Below, piece by piece: positions 16,091 through 26,635 of a stretch of DNA of 32,136 nucleotides; the stretch's first letter is position 1; every line of letters starts with the position of its first letter. The stretch covers positions 1 to 32,136 of the forward strand of contig VMSP01000003.1 of NCBI GenBank assembly GCA_013792135.1, in the 5' to 3' direction. The notes beneath the pieces were generated by a model that was given only the letters and a program-made list of their open reading frames with translations, had not been told where the DNA came from and made no database searches. The position numbers were made by a program, and so were the translations under genes. This stretch comes from Desulfocapsa sp. (GTDB lineage Bacteria > Desulfobacterota > Desulfobulbia > Desulfobulbales > Desulfocapsaceae).

Positions 16091-18655
16091 ATGAAAAACT
16101 TTCTGCAACGGGTCGGTCAGTTCTTTCAGACAAAAGAGCAGACAATTGTCCCGTTTAAGCTCATCTTTGCCGACTTTAAGAAGATTCTGAATCTCAATAA
16201 TCAGATTCTGGATCTTATCGCCGATGCAAATGACAAGTTGAGCGGGGACTATATCTTTGATGAGCAGTATATCCATAGCACCTGCCATCAATTGACCGAC
16301 TTGGTGCGGGAACTCATTGTTCTTATCAACCACCTGACACAGCAGAAATATTCAGATCTGTACAGCAGTTTTCACCATATTGATGAGAAGATTGAAACCA
16401 TTCTGCAGGGAGTTGTCCTCTGCCCGGTGAAGGACTTTATCCTGCCATATTCATCTATTACCCGGGACCTTATCGACGCTGTAGGCGGGAAAAATGCCAA
16501 TCTTGCCGAGATAGGTTCCGTGCTTGGCTTTCACATACCGGATGGTTTTGCCATAACCACAGCGGCATTCTCGGCCTTTTGGTTGGAGAACAACCTCGAG
16601 GAAAAGGTTGCTGCGATTATCGAGCAATGGCAACAAAAGGCTATATCCGACGAAGAGATGGCCTGGGAAATTCAACGGATGATCTTTGACTCAACAGTAC
16701 CAGCAAAACTCAAGAGGGATATGCTTGATGCCGCCGGCAGTCTTAGCAAAGGAAAACTGGAAGCAACTCCCCATTTTGCTGTCCGCTCAAGTGCTCAAGG
16801 CGAGGATGGTATCTCCTCCTTTGCCGGGCAGTATCGCAGCTGTTTGAATATTCCCCTCAAAAATCTGCCACAGGCATATAAGGAGGTCGTTGCCAGTCTC
16901 TATAGCCCCGAAGCCATGGAATACCGGCGACGTAAAGATTTCCGGGCCAATGAAATCAAAATGTCTGTGGCCTGTCAGTTGATGATATCGGCAAAGACAA
17001 GTGGCGTGATGTACAGTTATGACCCGGTGCTGCCGGAAGAGGAGACGCTGGTCATCAGCTCTGCCTGGGGACTGGGTGAACCCATTGTCTCTGGAAAAAT
17101 TTCCACAGACCTCTTTGTTCTCGACCGGCAACCACCCCATGCGGTCAAAGAAGTACAGGTCGTCCGTAAAGAACAAAGCATGAGTTTACATGGATCTGGT
17201 GGTATCGTCATGGAGTCGGTACGGGAAGAACAACGAACACAACCCAGCCTGAAGAATCAGCAGTTGAAAGAGCTCGCCCAAGTAGGGCTGCAGCTGGAAA
17301 AATACTTTAAAAAACCGCAAGATGTAGAGTTTTCCATTGACCAGCAAGACAGGATTATTATCTTGCAGTCCCGACAGCTGAGCCTGCAGCAGGAACAGAT
17401 GCCTCGGGCTTCTGATTTGACCGATATTAGTGGCAAATATCCCATTCTCATGCAGGGTAAAGGCATTGCGGCCATGAAAGGAATTGCTTCCGGACCAGTC
17501 TGGGTTCTAGAGCATGATAGTACCCTCCAGGACTTTCCCATGGGTGCTATTCTGGTGGCCCGTTATGCGTCACCACAACTGGCACGGGTGATCCATAAAG
17601 CCAGCGGCTTTATAACTGATATCGGCTCAACCACCGGTCATTTAGCCACCGTGGCCAGGGAATTCCGGGTGCCGGCCCTGTTCAACACAGAAAACGCCAT
17701 CACTCTGCTTAAACATGGACAGGAAATTACCCTGGATACGGAGAGCCTGACCGTATATGAAGGGATCGTGCACGAACTTCATTATTACAGCTTTCATGAA
17801 GAACCTATCGAAGAGATGTATGAGTACCGGCTGCTGCGGCGGTTACTCAAAAAGATAGAACCTCTTAATCTCTTTGATCCACGTGATGAGAATTTCACAC
17901 CCAAAGGCTGTCAGACCTATCATGACCTGACTCGATTTGTCCATGAAAAGGCAGTGGAGACGATCATTGATCTTAACTTTTACCATACCCATCAGCGGGA
18001 TACTCAGGCCGGACAGCTGCTGTGGAGTTACCCTCTTGATTTGATTCTGATTGATGTCGGAGGCGGTATAGAGGGAGAACATGATAAAGGAATACGACCC
18101 GAACAGATACGTTCCATTCCCATGCAGACCTTGCTGCACGGCATGTCTCATCCCGGTATCTGGGATATGTCGCCCATGAAGGTTGATTTTGGTAGTTTTA
18201 TGTCAAGTCTAACCAAGACCCCACCAACTGGTAATTCAAGACCGGAAGATGTGGGTCGCAACCTCGCGGTAATCTCGGCTGAGTATACTAATATTAATTT
18301 TCGCCTGGGCTATCACTTTACAGTCATTGATGCCTACCTCTCTGATAATATACTAGATAACCACATCTACTTCAGGTTTTCCGGTGGAGTGACTGATACA
18401 GTTCGGCGTTCACGCAGAACCAGCCTGCTCAATAAAATTTTATCCCATTACGATTTTCTATGTGAACAGCACGGCGATATTATCGTTGCTCGCTTAAAAA
18501 GAATGAACAAGGAGAGTATGCTCAAACGCTTATTTCTGCTGGGAATGCTGATCGGCTTTACTCGACAGCTGGATGTCAAGATGGTCAGCGATGCAACGAT
18601 ATCGGTTTATTTTGAACAGATTAAAACCATAATGGAGGAGAGTTATGGCAAGTGA
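16091..18655 (+). CDS. PEP/pyruvate-binding (PPDK/PpsA-like) protein lacking the PEP barrel
   Basis: This 854-residue cytoplasmic protein has an unusual domain order. Residues 1-115 are a helical domain I do not recognise. Residues 120-430 are an ATP-grasp domain of the PPDK/PEP-synthase type (AVGGKNANLAEI, HFAVRSSAQGED-x-x-x-SFAGQY, SSAWGLGEPIVSG, DVEFSIDQQDRIIILQSR). Residues 455-560 are the swivelling phosphohistidine domain, with GFITDIGSTTGHLATVARE and the likely phospho-acceptor H517. Residues 575-854 then replace the usual PEP/pyruvate TIM barrel with an unrecognised domain (RLGYHFTVIDAYL, then FRFSGGVTD). It could therefore form a phosphohistidine from ATP but lacks the standard site to pass it to pyruvate. 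Phosphotransfer to a protein or other molecule is one possibility. It overlaps the receiver gene that follows by 11 bases, implying coupled translation. Confidence 0.85.
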   Translation: MKNFLQRVGQFFQTKEQTIVPFKLIFADFKKILNLNNQILDLIADANDKLSGDYIFDEQYIHSTCHQLTDLVRELIVLINHLTQQKYSDLYSSFHHIDEKIETILQGVVLCPVKDFILPYSSITRDLIDAVGGKNANLAEIGSVLGFHIPDGFAITTAAFSAFWLENNLEEKVAAIIEQWQQKAISDEEMAWEIQRMIFDSTVPAKLKRDMLDAAGSLSKGKLEATPHFAVRSSAQGEDGISSFAGQYRSCLNIPLKNLPQAYKEVVASLYSPEAMEYRRRKDFRANEIKMSVACQLMISAKTSGVMYSYDPVLPEEETLVISSAWGLGEPIVSGKISTDLFVLDRQPPHAVKEVQVVRKEQSMSLHGSGGIVMESVREEQRTQPSLKNQQLKELAQVGLQLEKYFKKPQDVEFSIDQQDRIIILQSRQLSLQQEQMPRASDLTDISGKYPILMQGKGIAAMKGIASGPVWVLEHDSTLQDFPMGAILVARYASPQLARVIHKASGFITDIGSTTGHLATVAREFRVPALFNTENAITLLKHGQEITLDTESLTVYEGIVHELHYYSFHEEPIEEMYEYRLLRRLLKKIEPLNLFDPRDENFTPKGCQTYHDLTRFVHEKAVETIIDLNFYHTHQRDTQAGQLLWSYPLDLILIDVGGGIEGEHDKGIRPEQIRSIPMQTLLHGMSHPGIWDMSPMKVDFGSFMSSLTKTPPTGNSRPEDVGRNLAVISAEYTNINFRLGYHFTVIDAYLSDNILDNHIYFRFSGGVTDTVRRSRRTSLLNKILSHYDFLCEQHGDIIVARLKRMNKESMLKRLFLLGMLIGFTRQLDVKMVSDATISVYFEQIKTIMEESYGK

Positions 18656-19028
18656 ACAGACCAGTATTCTGATACTGGATGATGAACCTATTGTTAGTAA
18701 ACGACTAAAGCCATCTCTTGAGAAAAAAGGCTACGAAGTAGAGACCTTCACCAGCAGTGCCGATGCGCTGAAACGGGTAACAGAACGGAAATTTAATATC
18801 GTTATTACGGATTTAAAAATGGACGGCGTAGATGGTATGCAGTTCCTGACCGAGGTTAAGGAAAAATATCCGGATACGGAGGTCATCGTCATTACCGGTT
18901 TTGCGACTATGGCAACAGCAAAAGAATCGTTCAATAGGGGGGGGTTTGATTTTTTAGCCAAGCCCTTCAAGCTGGGAGAAATTGCCGAGGTCATCAGCAG
19001 GGCAGAGGAAAAGATAAAGAATAAGTAA
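18645..19028 (+). CDS. single-domain response regulator
   Basis: This 127-residue protein is a receiver domain and nothing else. It has D12/D13, phospho-acceptor D56 in VITDLKMDGVDGM, T84 and K106 in LAKPFKLGE. With no output domain it must act by protein contact or as a phosphate carrier, like CheY or Spo0F. AGGAGAG lies just before its ATG, inside the 3' end of the PPDK-like gene, so the two are translationally coupled and probably work together. The VITDLKM-x-x-x-DG motif is shared with regulator 1 and the receiver inside the Lon-type protease, which hints at a common kinase. Confidence 0.92.
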   Translation: MASEQTSILILDDEPIVSKRLKPSLEKKGYEVETFTSSADALKRVTERKFNIVITDLKMDGVDGMQFLTEVKEKYPDTEVIVITGFATMATAKESFNRGGFDFLAKPFKLGEIAEVISRAEEKIKNK

Positions 19029-19144
19029 ATGTTCGGCAGCACTCCATCTGCAACTCTTGAAGCACCCGAAGAGTTAAAAAAATAACTGAGAGTTTCATTC
19101 CCTGGATCCAGGATAATAGTTACTTGTTTCGTAAGGTGAGCACC

Positions 19145-19939
19145 ATGTTGAAAACGCTACTACATGTCAATGAAGATCTGGCCTCAAGCATTGCTCTTCG
19201 CTATACGGCCTACCTTGATCAGTTTGTACCCCTCTCTCTTTTTATCTCTCATGTCGAGAAACCGGCAGAACAAGAGCAGGGTGACACCGGCTGGGTTCAC
19301 CATACTTGGGAGGATAGTGTTGTCTCCAACGGCAAACGGCTTATTGAGCGCATGCTGCGTACAGAAAACATTGATTGTCCATTGGCAGGACGGCCAACGG
19401 TCTTTGTGGGAGAGAGGGATAAGGAAATTGCCTATGAGTTACGTAACGGTTTATATAATCTTTTTATCGAAGGATACTTGAATACCCCTGATCCTGATCA
19501 ATTTTATGAATTCATCAGTTCACCGCTCTATATCAATACGCCCTGTCCAGTTCTGGTGGTCAAAAATCTCTCCATCAATAAAAAATGTGCCTTATTCTGT
19601 GCAGACGGCGTTGATCCCAAGGTACTGGTTGAAAAAAGCATGGCAATCCTCGGAGATTCAACCTTAAGCTTTGACATTGTTTATTTTAAATTTAATGAAA
19701 ACAAAAAGTTAATCACACTTGACAAGGAGGATGGCGGCAGTTGTCTGCGGGAAGTCGAATCCCTGTTGGCCCAGCACGATAAATCAGTTGAGAAGGTTAT
19801 TGTTCTGTCAGGAACACCGGAGAGGGTTGGAGATTACCTTAAAGACTATGCGCTTGTGGTTTCGACCTTACCCACAAGAAAGAGCATGACAATGTACGTA
19901 CTGGCAAACTCTCTGGCATCGGTTCTCATGGTTCATTGA
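19145..19939 (+). CDS. universal-stress-like protein, two lobes
   Basis: This 264-residue cytoplasmic protein begins MLKTLLHVNEDLASSIALRYTAYLDQF, a beta strand and helix as in UspA-type folds. A second strand (VPLSLFISHVEKP) follows. A second lobe starts near residue 145 (KKCALFCADGVDPKVLVEKSMAI). The segment SPLYINTPCPVLVVKN resembles the last strand of a Usp domain. A clear nucleotide-binding G-x-x-G motif is not visible. The ATG at 19145 was chosen because AAGGTGAG lies just upstream. It is probably the last gene of the sigma-54 operon, 116 bases after the receiver gene. Its role is unknown, but it mirrors the stress-type gene at 3846-4400 on the other flank. Confidence 0.65.
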   Translation: MLKTLLHVNEDLASSIALRYTAYLDQFVPLSLFISHVEKPAEQEQGDTGWVHHTWEDSVVSNGKRLIERMLRTENIDCPLAGRPTVFVGERDKEIAYELRNGLYNLFIEGYLNTPDPDQFYEFISSPLYINTPCPVLVVKNLSINKKCALFCADGVDPKVLVEKSMAILGDSTLSFDIVYFKFNENKKLITLDKEDGGSCLREVESLLAQHDKSVEKVIVLSGTPERVGDYLKDYALVVSTLPTRKSMTMYVLANSLASVLMVH

Positions 19940-20115
19940 ACCATAAATGCAATCATATATTTTGCGAGAAAAGAGAGAGATAATCATGAGGATACTGGTT
20001 ACACGATATACAAAAGACTACAGTAGTAACCTCTTGCAAAATGTTTAACTGAAGAAGAAAGATTAGGGAGATAGTCAGGCCCCCAGATCAGCGAAGATAC
20101 CAAGGATGCATCTAT

Positions 20116-21534
20116 TTATGCGTCCAACTTACAGAGAAACTGGCGGTCGGTCATCAGATCCTGACCGTTGAGAAAACGATCAATGGATTCGGCAGCAACC
20201 TTGCCCTGGAAAACAGCTTTAGCAGCTGTCTGCGGACCAAGAACATTATCACCACCGGCAAAGACCCAGTCAACGGATGTCTGCAGGGTTAGAGGATCGG
20301 TTTCATAGGTGCCCCACTTGGTCACCTTAAACTCAACTCCCTGATCAGCAGCATGATCAACATTCTGGCTGATAGCAGGAATAAGTGAATCTGCCTTGAT
20401 AACAAAATTAGACATCTCTTGAACTACAGGTCTTCTTCTTCCTGAGGAATCAGGCTCCCCAAGTTCCATACGTACGCACTCAACACCAACAAGCTTTCCG
20501 TTTTCGGAGAGAATTTTTACCGGTGTGGCCAGCATCTCAATTCGAACCCCTTCTTCTTCAAGATGATGCACTTCCGCCTGTGAGGCTGGCATCTCAGCCT
20601 TGGATCGGCGATAGAGGATAAAGACATCAGAAGAACCAAGCCGCAGGGCCGTACGGGCCACATCAATGGCCACATTCCCTCCACCGACCACTACCACCTT
20701 TTTACCAAGATCTATTGTTTCCCCAAGATTGATTCGACGCAGATAATCAACACCGTGCATTACCCCTTCGGTGTTCTCTTCATTATCAAGACCCAATTTC
20801 CGACTGGCATGAGCACCAGCCCCGAGGAAAACAGCATCAAAGCCCTCATTTTTGAGGTCAGCCAAACTCTTATCCTTGCCGATAGTCACCCCTTTAACAG
20901 TAGTCACACCACAACTCTTCAAAGCCGCAAACTCAGCCTGAATTATATCACGAGGCAAGCGAAAGGGAGGAATGCCAACGGTTAACATTCCACCAAATTC
21001 TGAGAGGCTTTCAAAAACCGTGCAAGAAATTCCCTTATGAGACAGATAATAGGCGACAGACATTCCGGCAGGACCGGAGCCAACAATGGCGACTTTCTTA
21101 CCAATTGGCAAGGCACAGGCAGTAAAAATATTCTTGTTATTGGCAACCATCCAGTCAACAATAAAACGTTCAAGCATGCCGATAGCCACAGCTTGACCTT
21201 TTCCCTTACCGCGAATGCAGGAACCTTCACACTGAAACTCATGGGGACAAATACGGGAACAGACCGCAGGCATGGATGAGGTCTCTCTGATCTTCCAATA
21301 TGCCTGTTCAAATTCACCATCACGTAAAAGAGCTATAAAGCCAGGAATATCATTATGAATGGGACAGCCATCACGGCAGGCTGGTTTTTTACACTGCAGG
21401 CAACGATTGGCTTCAAGGATTGCAGTTTTGGTAGAGTATCCTGCCACTATTTCATTAAAATTAGTAACACGCTCAGCAACAGGCAACTCAACAGCCATCT
21501 GTCGGGCAATTGCCATACGCTCTTGTGGTTTCAT
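20116..21534 (-). CDS. gltA: NADPH-dependent glutamate synthase small-subunit / NfnB-type oxidoreductase
   Basis: This flavoprotein of about 472 residues belongs to the GltD-like family. It has an N-terminal domain for two [4Fe-4S] clusters (CLQCKKPACRDGCPIHNDIP and CSRICPHEFQCEGSC), an FAD-binding GSGPAGMSVAYYL motif, and an NADPH-binding VVGGGNVAIDVARTA motif. A stand-alone copy like this is either homotetrameric glutamate synthase-type GltA or the large subunit of NADH-dependent ferredoxin:NADP oxidoreductase (NfnB). No NfnA-like partner is visible in the window. The ATG at 21534 has AGAGGA just upstream; an ATG five codons earlier has none. A still longer frame reads through the terminator at 21611-21636 and is not credible. 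Confidence 0.88.
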   Translation of the reverse strand: MKPQERMAIARQMAVELPVAERVTNFNEIVAGYSTKTAILEANRCLQCKKPACRDGCPIHNDIPGFIALLRDGEFEQAYWKIRETSSMPAVCSRICPHEFQCEGSCIRGKGKGQAVAIGMLERFIVDWMVANNKNIFTACALPIGKKVAIVGSGPAGMSVAYYLSHKGISCTVFESLSEFGGMLTVGIPPFRLPRDIIQAEFAALKSCGVTTVKGVTIGKDKSLADLKNEGFDAVFLGAGAHASRKLGLDNEENTEGVMHGVDYLRRINLGETIDLGKKVVVVGGGNVAIDVARTALRLGSSDVFILYRRSKAEMPASQAEVHHLEEEGVRIEMLATPVKILSENGKLVGVECVRMELGEPDSSGRRRPVVQEMSNFVIKADSLIPAISQNVDHAADQGVEFKVTKWGTYETDPLTLQTSVDWVFAGGDNVLGPQTAAKAVFQGKVAAESIDRFLNGQDLMTDRQFLCKLDA

Positions 21535-21602
21535 ATTTCCTCTTGGCATTGTCGATTCAGGTTTAGTAATCGATTGAAGGAAGCACATCTCGTGTGCAAG
21601 AT

Positions 21603-21643
21603 AAAAAAAAGGCCGGCCCCTTAACAGGGGCCGGCCTTTTTTT
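21603..21643. terminator. strong bidirectional terminator after the ATP synthase operon
   Basis: A 10-bp perfect GC stem (GGCCGGCCCC at 21611-21620 against 21627-21636) with a 6-base loop is flanked by A's on the left and T's on the right, so it has a U-tract on both strands. It ends the leftward atp transcript 20 bases after atpC and isolates the oxidoreductase gene. Confidence 0.95.
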
Positions 21644-21663
21644 ATCATTCTTCTTTCGAAGAA

Positions 21664-22077
21664 TCAAGTCATTTTAGAAACTTTCATGCGCGCAAGGGCT
21701 CGCTGCAATGCAGCCTCAGCTCGGGTTCTATTTATTAAATCATCGTGTTGTGTAGCCTTGGCAAGACGCTGTTCGGCACGTTCCTTAGCCCTCATTGCCC
21801 TATCAACGTCAATCTGTTTTCCATGCTCGGCACTTTCCACCAAAAAAGTGATCTTGTTATTGGAAACCTCACAGAAACCGCCGCTGATCATAAGATTCTC
21901 ACGTTTCTTTCCCTGCTCGTAGGTCAACAATCCTATCCTGATTGTGGAAAGAAAAGGAGCATGATTGGCAAGAACACCAAAATCACCACCATACCCTGGT
22001 GCATTGACAATATCGACATCTTCACTGACGATAGCACCTTTAGGAGTAACTACTTCAAGTCGTATTTGTTGAGCCAT
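21664..22077 (-). CDS. atpC: ATP synthase F1 subunit epsilon
   Basis: This 137-residue subunit of the central stalk couples rotation and restrains ATP hydrolysis. The N-terminal beta-barrel is typical ([39 protein letters not shown]), followed by [20 protein letters not shown] and a C-terminal helical hairpin rich in arginine and alanine. It is the last gene of the atp operon. A 129-base gap containing a long hairpin separates it from atpD, larger than the other gaps in this operon, so epsilon may be expressed differently from the other subunits. Confidence 0.96.
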   Translation of the reverse strand: MAQQIRLEVVTPKGAIVSEDVDIVNAPGYGGDFGVLANHAPFLSTIRIGLLTYEQGKKRENLMISGGFCEVSNNKITFLVESAEHGKQIDVDRAMRAKERAEQRLAKATQHDDLINRTRAEAALQRALARMKVSKMT

Positions 22078-22140
22078 TCGATTGACCTCTTAAGCCGTTG
22101 TCCGAGAACAACTGTAACGTTTTACTGCCGTAACCGATAG

Positions 22141-22195
22141 AAGGAACAATAATGAAAAGGCCAAAAAATCAGTGGTAAGTTCGTTATTGTTCCTT
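22141..22195. repeat. 12-bp inverted repeat between atpD and atpC
   Basis: AAGGAACAATAA at 22141-22152 pairs perfectly with 22184-22195 across a 31-base loop. It lies in the atpD-atpC spacer. There is no T-run, so it is more likely an mRNA processing or stability element, or an attenuator, than a full terminator. Confidence 0.55.
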
Positions 22196-22206
22196 ATCAG
22201 GAAGGA

Positions 22207-23631
<1,425 letters not shown>

Positions 23632-23668
23632 TCACCCCTCCTCTAAGTCTTAAATTGGTAATGGTCTA

Positions 23669-24544
23669 TTATCCCTTAAGGGCTTCAGCGCCACCAACGA
23701 TATCCATCAACTCACCGGTAACTGCAGCCTGACGAGCCTTATTATAAATCAGAGTCAGGTTATTGACTATATCACGACAGGCGGATGTGGCATTATCCAT
23801 GGCCGTCATCCTTGCGGCATGCTCACTGGCACCAACCTCAAGCATGGCGTGATACAGAATAACATTGAGATATAATGGCTGCATGACATCCATGATTTCT
23901 TCAGTAGAAGGCTCATAAATATAATCACCACTAATCGCTTTTTTAGCACCGCCCTGTTCATTCGCTACCGGCTGCACAGGTAACATATCCTGAACAGCTG
24001 GTCTCTGAATCGCCACTGACTTGAAATGACCATACAGAACTTCAACCTTATCGGCTGCACCCTTTACAAAATTATCTGCAACATCCTGGGCAATTTCACG
24101 TGCATGAAACATCTGAAAAGAAGCCATGATATTGGTATATGACTTCCTGACCTTACCGGTCTTTTTAAAATATTGATGACCTTTTTTGCCTACACAGACG
24201 ATGCTGACTTTTTTACCTTCCGCTTCATAGGCCTTCATCTTTTTTTCTGCAAGTTTGTTGATATTTGCATTAAAAGATCCACACAGCCCGCGATCAGAAG
24301 TGACTATCACTATTTCCACAGTGGCAACATTTCTGACCTCCATCAAGGGAAAGGAACCTGTATTGGCACCTCCAGAAAGATTGGACATCGCCTCTTCAAA
24401 CTTGGAAGAATAAGGCCGGAAGGCCTCCATCTTCGACTGAGCGCCACGAAGCCTTGCAGACGCAACCATATTCATGGCCTTGGTAATCTGCGCCGTCTTC
24501 TTAACACCAGCAATCTTATTTTTAACCTCTTTTAAACTTGCCAT
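23669..24544 (-). CDS. atpG: ATP synthase F1 subunit gamma
   Basis: This 291-residue rotor shaft subunit turns inside the alpha3-beta3 head. The N-terminal helix (MASLKEVKNKIAGVKKTAQITKAMNMVASARLRGAQ) and the C-terminal helix (ARMTAMDNATSACRDIVNNLTLIYNKARQAAVTGELMDIVGGAEAL) are the two coiled-coil parts and are complete. The Rossmann-like middle contains VIVTSDRGLCGSFNANI. Length is normal. It lies between atpA (19-base gap) and atpD. Confidence 0.97.
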   Translation of the reverse strand: MASLKEVKNKIAGVKKTAQITKAMNMVASARLRGAQSKMEAFRPYSSKFEEAMSNLSGGANTGSFPLMEVRNVATVEIVIVTSDRGLCGSFNANINKLAEKKMKAYEAEGKKVSIVCVGKKGHQYFKKTGKVRKSYTNIMASFQMFHAREIAQDVADNFVKGAADKVEVLYGHFKSVAIQRPAVQDMLPVQPVANEQGGAKKAISGDYIYEPSTEEIMDVMQPLYLNVILYHAMLEVGASEHAARMTAMDNATSACRDIVNNLTLIYNKARQAAVTGELMDIVGGAEALKG

Positions 24545-24563
24545 GGCAGGACTCTATCCTCTC

Positions 24564-26087
24564 TTAGTTGATACCTTTTGTTGCTTTGAAGGTTTCACCG
24601 AAACTGATCAGAGCTTTATTAAGCTTGGCTTTGATCTCATCAGTAAAGACTTCCTGCGCTTTCAGATCAGCAAATATTGAAGGATCATTGGACTCGATAT
24701 AGTTATACAGCTCGTTCTCGTAGTCCCTGAGGGTATTAACCGGCAGCTTATCAAGGTATCCATTGGCACCAGCATAAAGAATCGTTACCTGCTTTTGCAT
24801 GGACAGCGGCTGATACTGAGGTTGTTTCAAGATCTCTACCAGTCGCTCACCACGGGTCAACTGGGCCTGAGTGGCAGCATCAAGGTCAGAACCGAAGGCT
24901 GCAAAAGCAGCAAGCTCCCGATACTGGGCAAGATCAAGACGCAGAGTACCTGCAACCTGTTTCATGGCCTTTACCTGAGCAGAACCACCAACGCGGGAGA
25001 CGGAAAGTCCAACATTGATTGCCGGCCGAACACCGGCAAAAAAGAGATCCGGCTGCAGATAAACCTGGCCATCAGTAATGGAAATAACGTTGGTCGGAAT
25101 AAAGGCAGAAACATCACCGGCCTGGGTCTCAATGATGGGCAGAGCGGTCAATGAACCGGCGCCAAGCTCATCGCTCAGCTTTGATGAACGCTCAAGCAGA
25201 CGGGAATGGTTAAAGAAAATATCACCAGGATATGCTTCACGGCCTGGTGGACGTCTGAGCAAGAGGGAAAGCTCACGATAGGCAACGGCCTGTTTTGAGA
25301 GATCATCATAGATAATCAGGGCATGCTCGCCTTTGTCCCGATAATACTCACCCATTGAGGTACCGGCAAAAGGAGCAACATACTGCATTGGCGCAGGATC
25401 AGAAGCACAGGCTGCAACAACCGTGGTATAGGACATGGCACCATGTTTTCTCAGGGCCTCAACAACGAGGGCTACCGTTGATTTTTTCTGACCGACAGCA
25501 ACATAGATACAATGAACACCAGTCTCTTTCTGGGCAATGATAGCATCAACGCAGAGGGCAGTTTTGCCAATCTGACGATCACCAATGATCAACTCACGTT
25601 GGCCCTTGCCAACCGGGGTCATGGCATCGACAGCCTTGGCACCGGTGTAACAAGGTTGATGCACACCTTTCCGGGCAATAACGCCTGGAGCAATAACCTC
25701 AATTTTAGAGGTCTCAGTGGTATTAATTGGACCCTGTCCATCAATAGGAAAGCCAATACCATCAACAACACGTCCTTCCATGGCCGGTCCAACAGGAACC
25801 TCGGCAATCTTGCCGGTACGCTTGACAAGATCTCCTTCCTTGATTCCCCTGACGCTTCCAAGAACAGCGCAACCAACATTGTCTTCCTCAAGATTCAGGG
25901 CAAGACCCATGATGCCGCCTGGAAACTCAAGAAGCTCCATGGCCATACAGTTCTGAACGCCGTAAACACGGGCAATACCGTCACCAACGGAGATAACGGT
26001 TCCGGTCTCATTCAGATCTATACTGGTTTCAAACCCGCTAATCTGATCTTTAATAATCTGACTGATTTCTTCTGCTCTGATTTGCAT
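24564..26087 (-). CDS. atpA: ATP synthase F1 subunit alpha
   Basis: This 507-residue regulatory nucleotide-binding subunit of the F1 head has the P-loop GDRQIGKT at 169-176, the alpha signature [17 protein letters not shown], and the typical N-terminus ([16 protein letters not shown]) that binds the delta subunit. Length and spacing are normal. It begins two bases after the atpH stop, with GGGAGAG upstream. Confidence 0.98.
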   Translation of the reverse strand: MQIRAEEISQIIKDQISGFETSIDLNETGTVISVGDGIARVYGVQNCMAMELLEFPGGIMGLALNLEEDNVGCAVLGSVRGIKEGDLVKRTGKIAEVPVGPAMEGRVVDGIGFPIDGQGPINTTETSKIEVIAPGVIARKGVHQPCYTGAKAVDAMTPVGKGQRELIIGDRQIGKTALCVDAIIAQKETGVHCIYVAVGQKKSTVALVVEALRKHGAMSYTTVVAACASDPAPMQYVAPFAGTSMGEYYRDKGEHALIIYDDLSKQAVAYRELSLLLRRPPGREAYPGDIFFNHSRLLERSSKLSDELGAGSLTALPIIETQAGDVSAFIPTNVISITDGQVYLQPDLFFAGVRPAINVGLSVSRVGGSAQVKAMKQVAGTLRLDLAQYRELAAFAAFGSDLDAATQAQLTRGERLVEILKQPQYQPLSMQKQVTILYAGANGYLDKLPVNTLRDYENELYNYIESNDPSIFADLKAQEVFTDEIKAKLNKALISFGETFKATKGIN

Positions 26088-26089
26088 TT

Positions 26090-26635
26090 CTAGTCTCTCC
26101 CCTTTATGGAATCTTTTAAACTTGCAAGTTGTGTCCTGATACTGCCATCCAGCTCCAAATCCCCGACCTTGGCAATGATACCACCTATAATAGAAGGATC
26201 AACACTGGTAGTCAGTTCCACCTTCTTGCCAGTAAGCTTTTCTAATGCTGCTCTAACCTTGTCCTGCAATGCATCACTTAATTCAATAGCAGATACCACG
26301 CTGCCATGACTGACGTTCTTTTCATTGTCAACCATGGCCTGATACTCTTCCGCCACCTCAGGCAGAATATCAGCTCGTTTTTTCTCCACCAGCAGGTTAA
26401 GAAAATTGGCCATGATCGTTTCAACACCCATGGACGCAATCATGCCAACCATTACCTTCTGACGGGTGTCCAGAGGATAGAGTGGGTTGGTAAGCGCATC
26501 AGCCACTTGCGGAAGTGAGACATATAACCCTGCGACTCCCTGAAGCGTCTCGTTATATTCTTCAAACTTTCCTTCTTCCTTGCCGACAGCAAAAAGTGCC
26601 TTGGCATATCTTCGTGCTAAGATTGTCTGTTTCAC
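26090..26635 (-). CDS. atpH: ATP synthase F1 subunit delta
   Basis: This 181-residue subunit links the peripheral stalk to the top of F1. The N-terminus ([22 protein letters not shown]) and the C-terminus ([37 protein letters not shown]) are diagnostic. The start codon is GTG, sharing GTGA with the stop codon of the b gene (4-base overlap), which points to coupled translation. Confidence 0.96.
   Translation of the reverse strand: MKQTILARRYAKALFAVGKEEGKFEEYNETLQGVAGLYVSLPQVADALTNPLYPLDTRQKVMVGMIASMGVETIMANFLNLLVEKKRADILPEVAEEYQAMVDNEKNVSHGSVVSAIELSDALQDKVRAALEKLTGKKVELTTSVDPSIIGGIIAKVGDLELDGSIRTQLASLKDSIKGRD

Noticed and set aside
19986-20048. 20-residue frame (MRILVTRYTKDYSSNLLQNV) after the stress-type gene
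   Set aside because: It has a passable ribosome site but is too short, with no recognisable motif; it could be a remnant or chance.
20103-20124. Small hairpin at the end of the GltD-like gene as terminator
   Set aside because: It has one mismatch, overlaps the last codons and lacks a T-run on the minus strand.
21535-21648. N-terminal extension of the GltD-like gene
   Set aside because: The extra residues (KKGRPLLRGRPFF) are just a translation of the bidirectional terminator.
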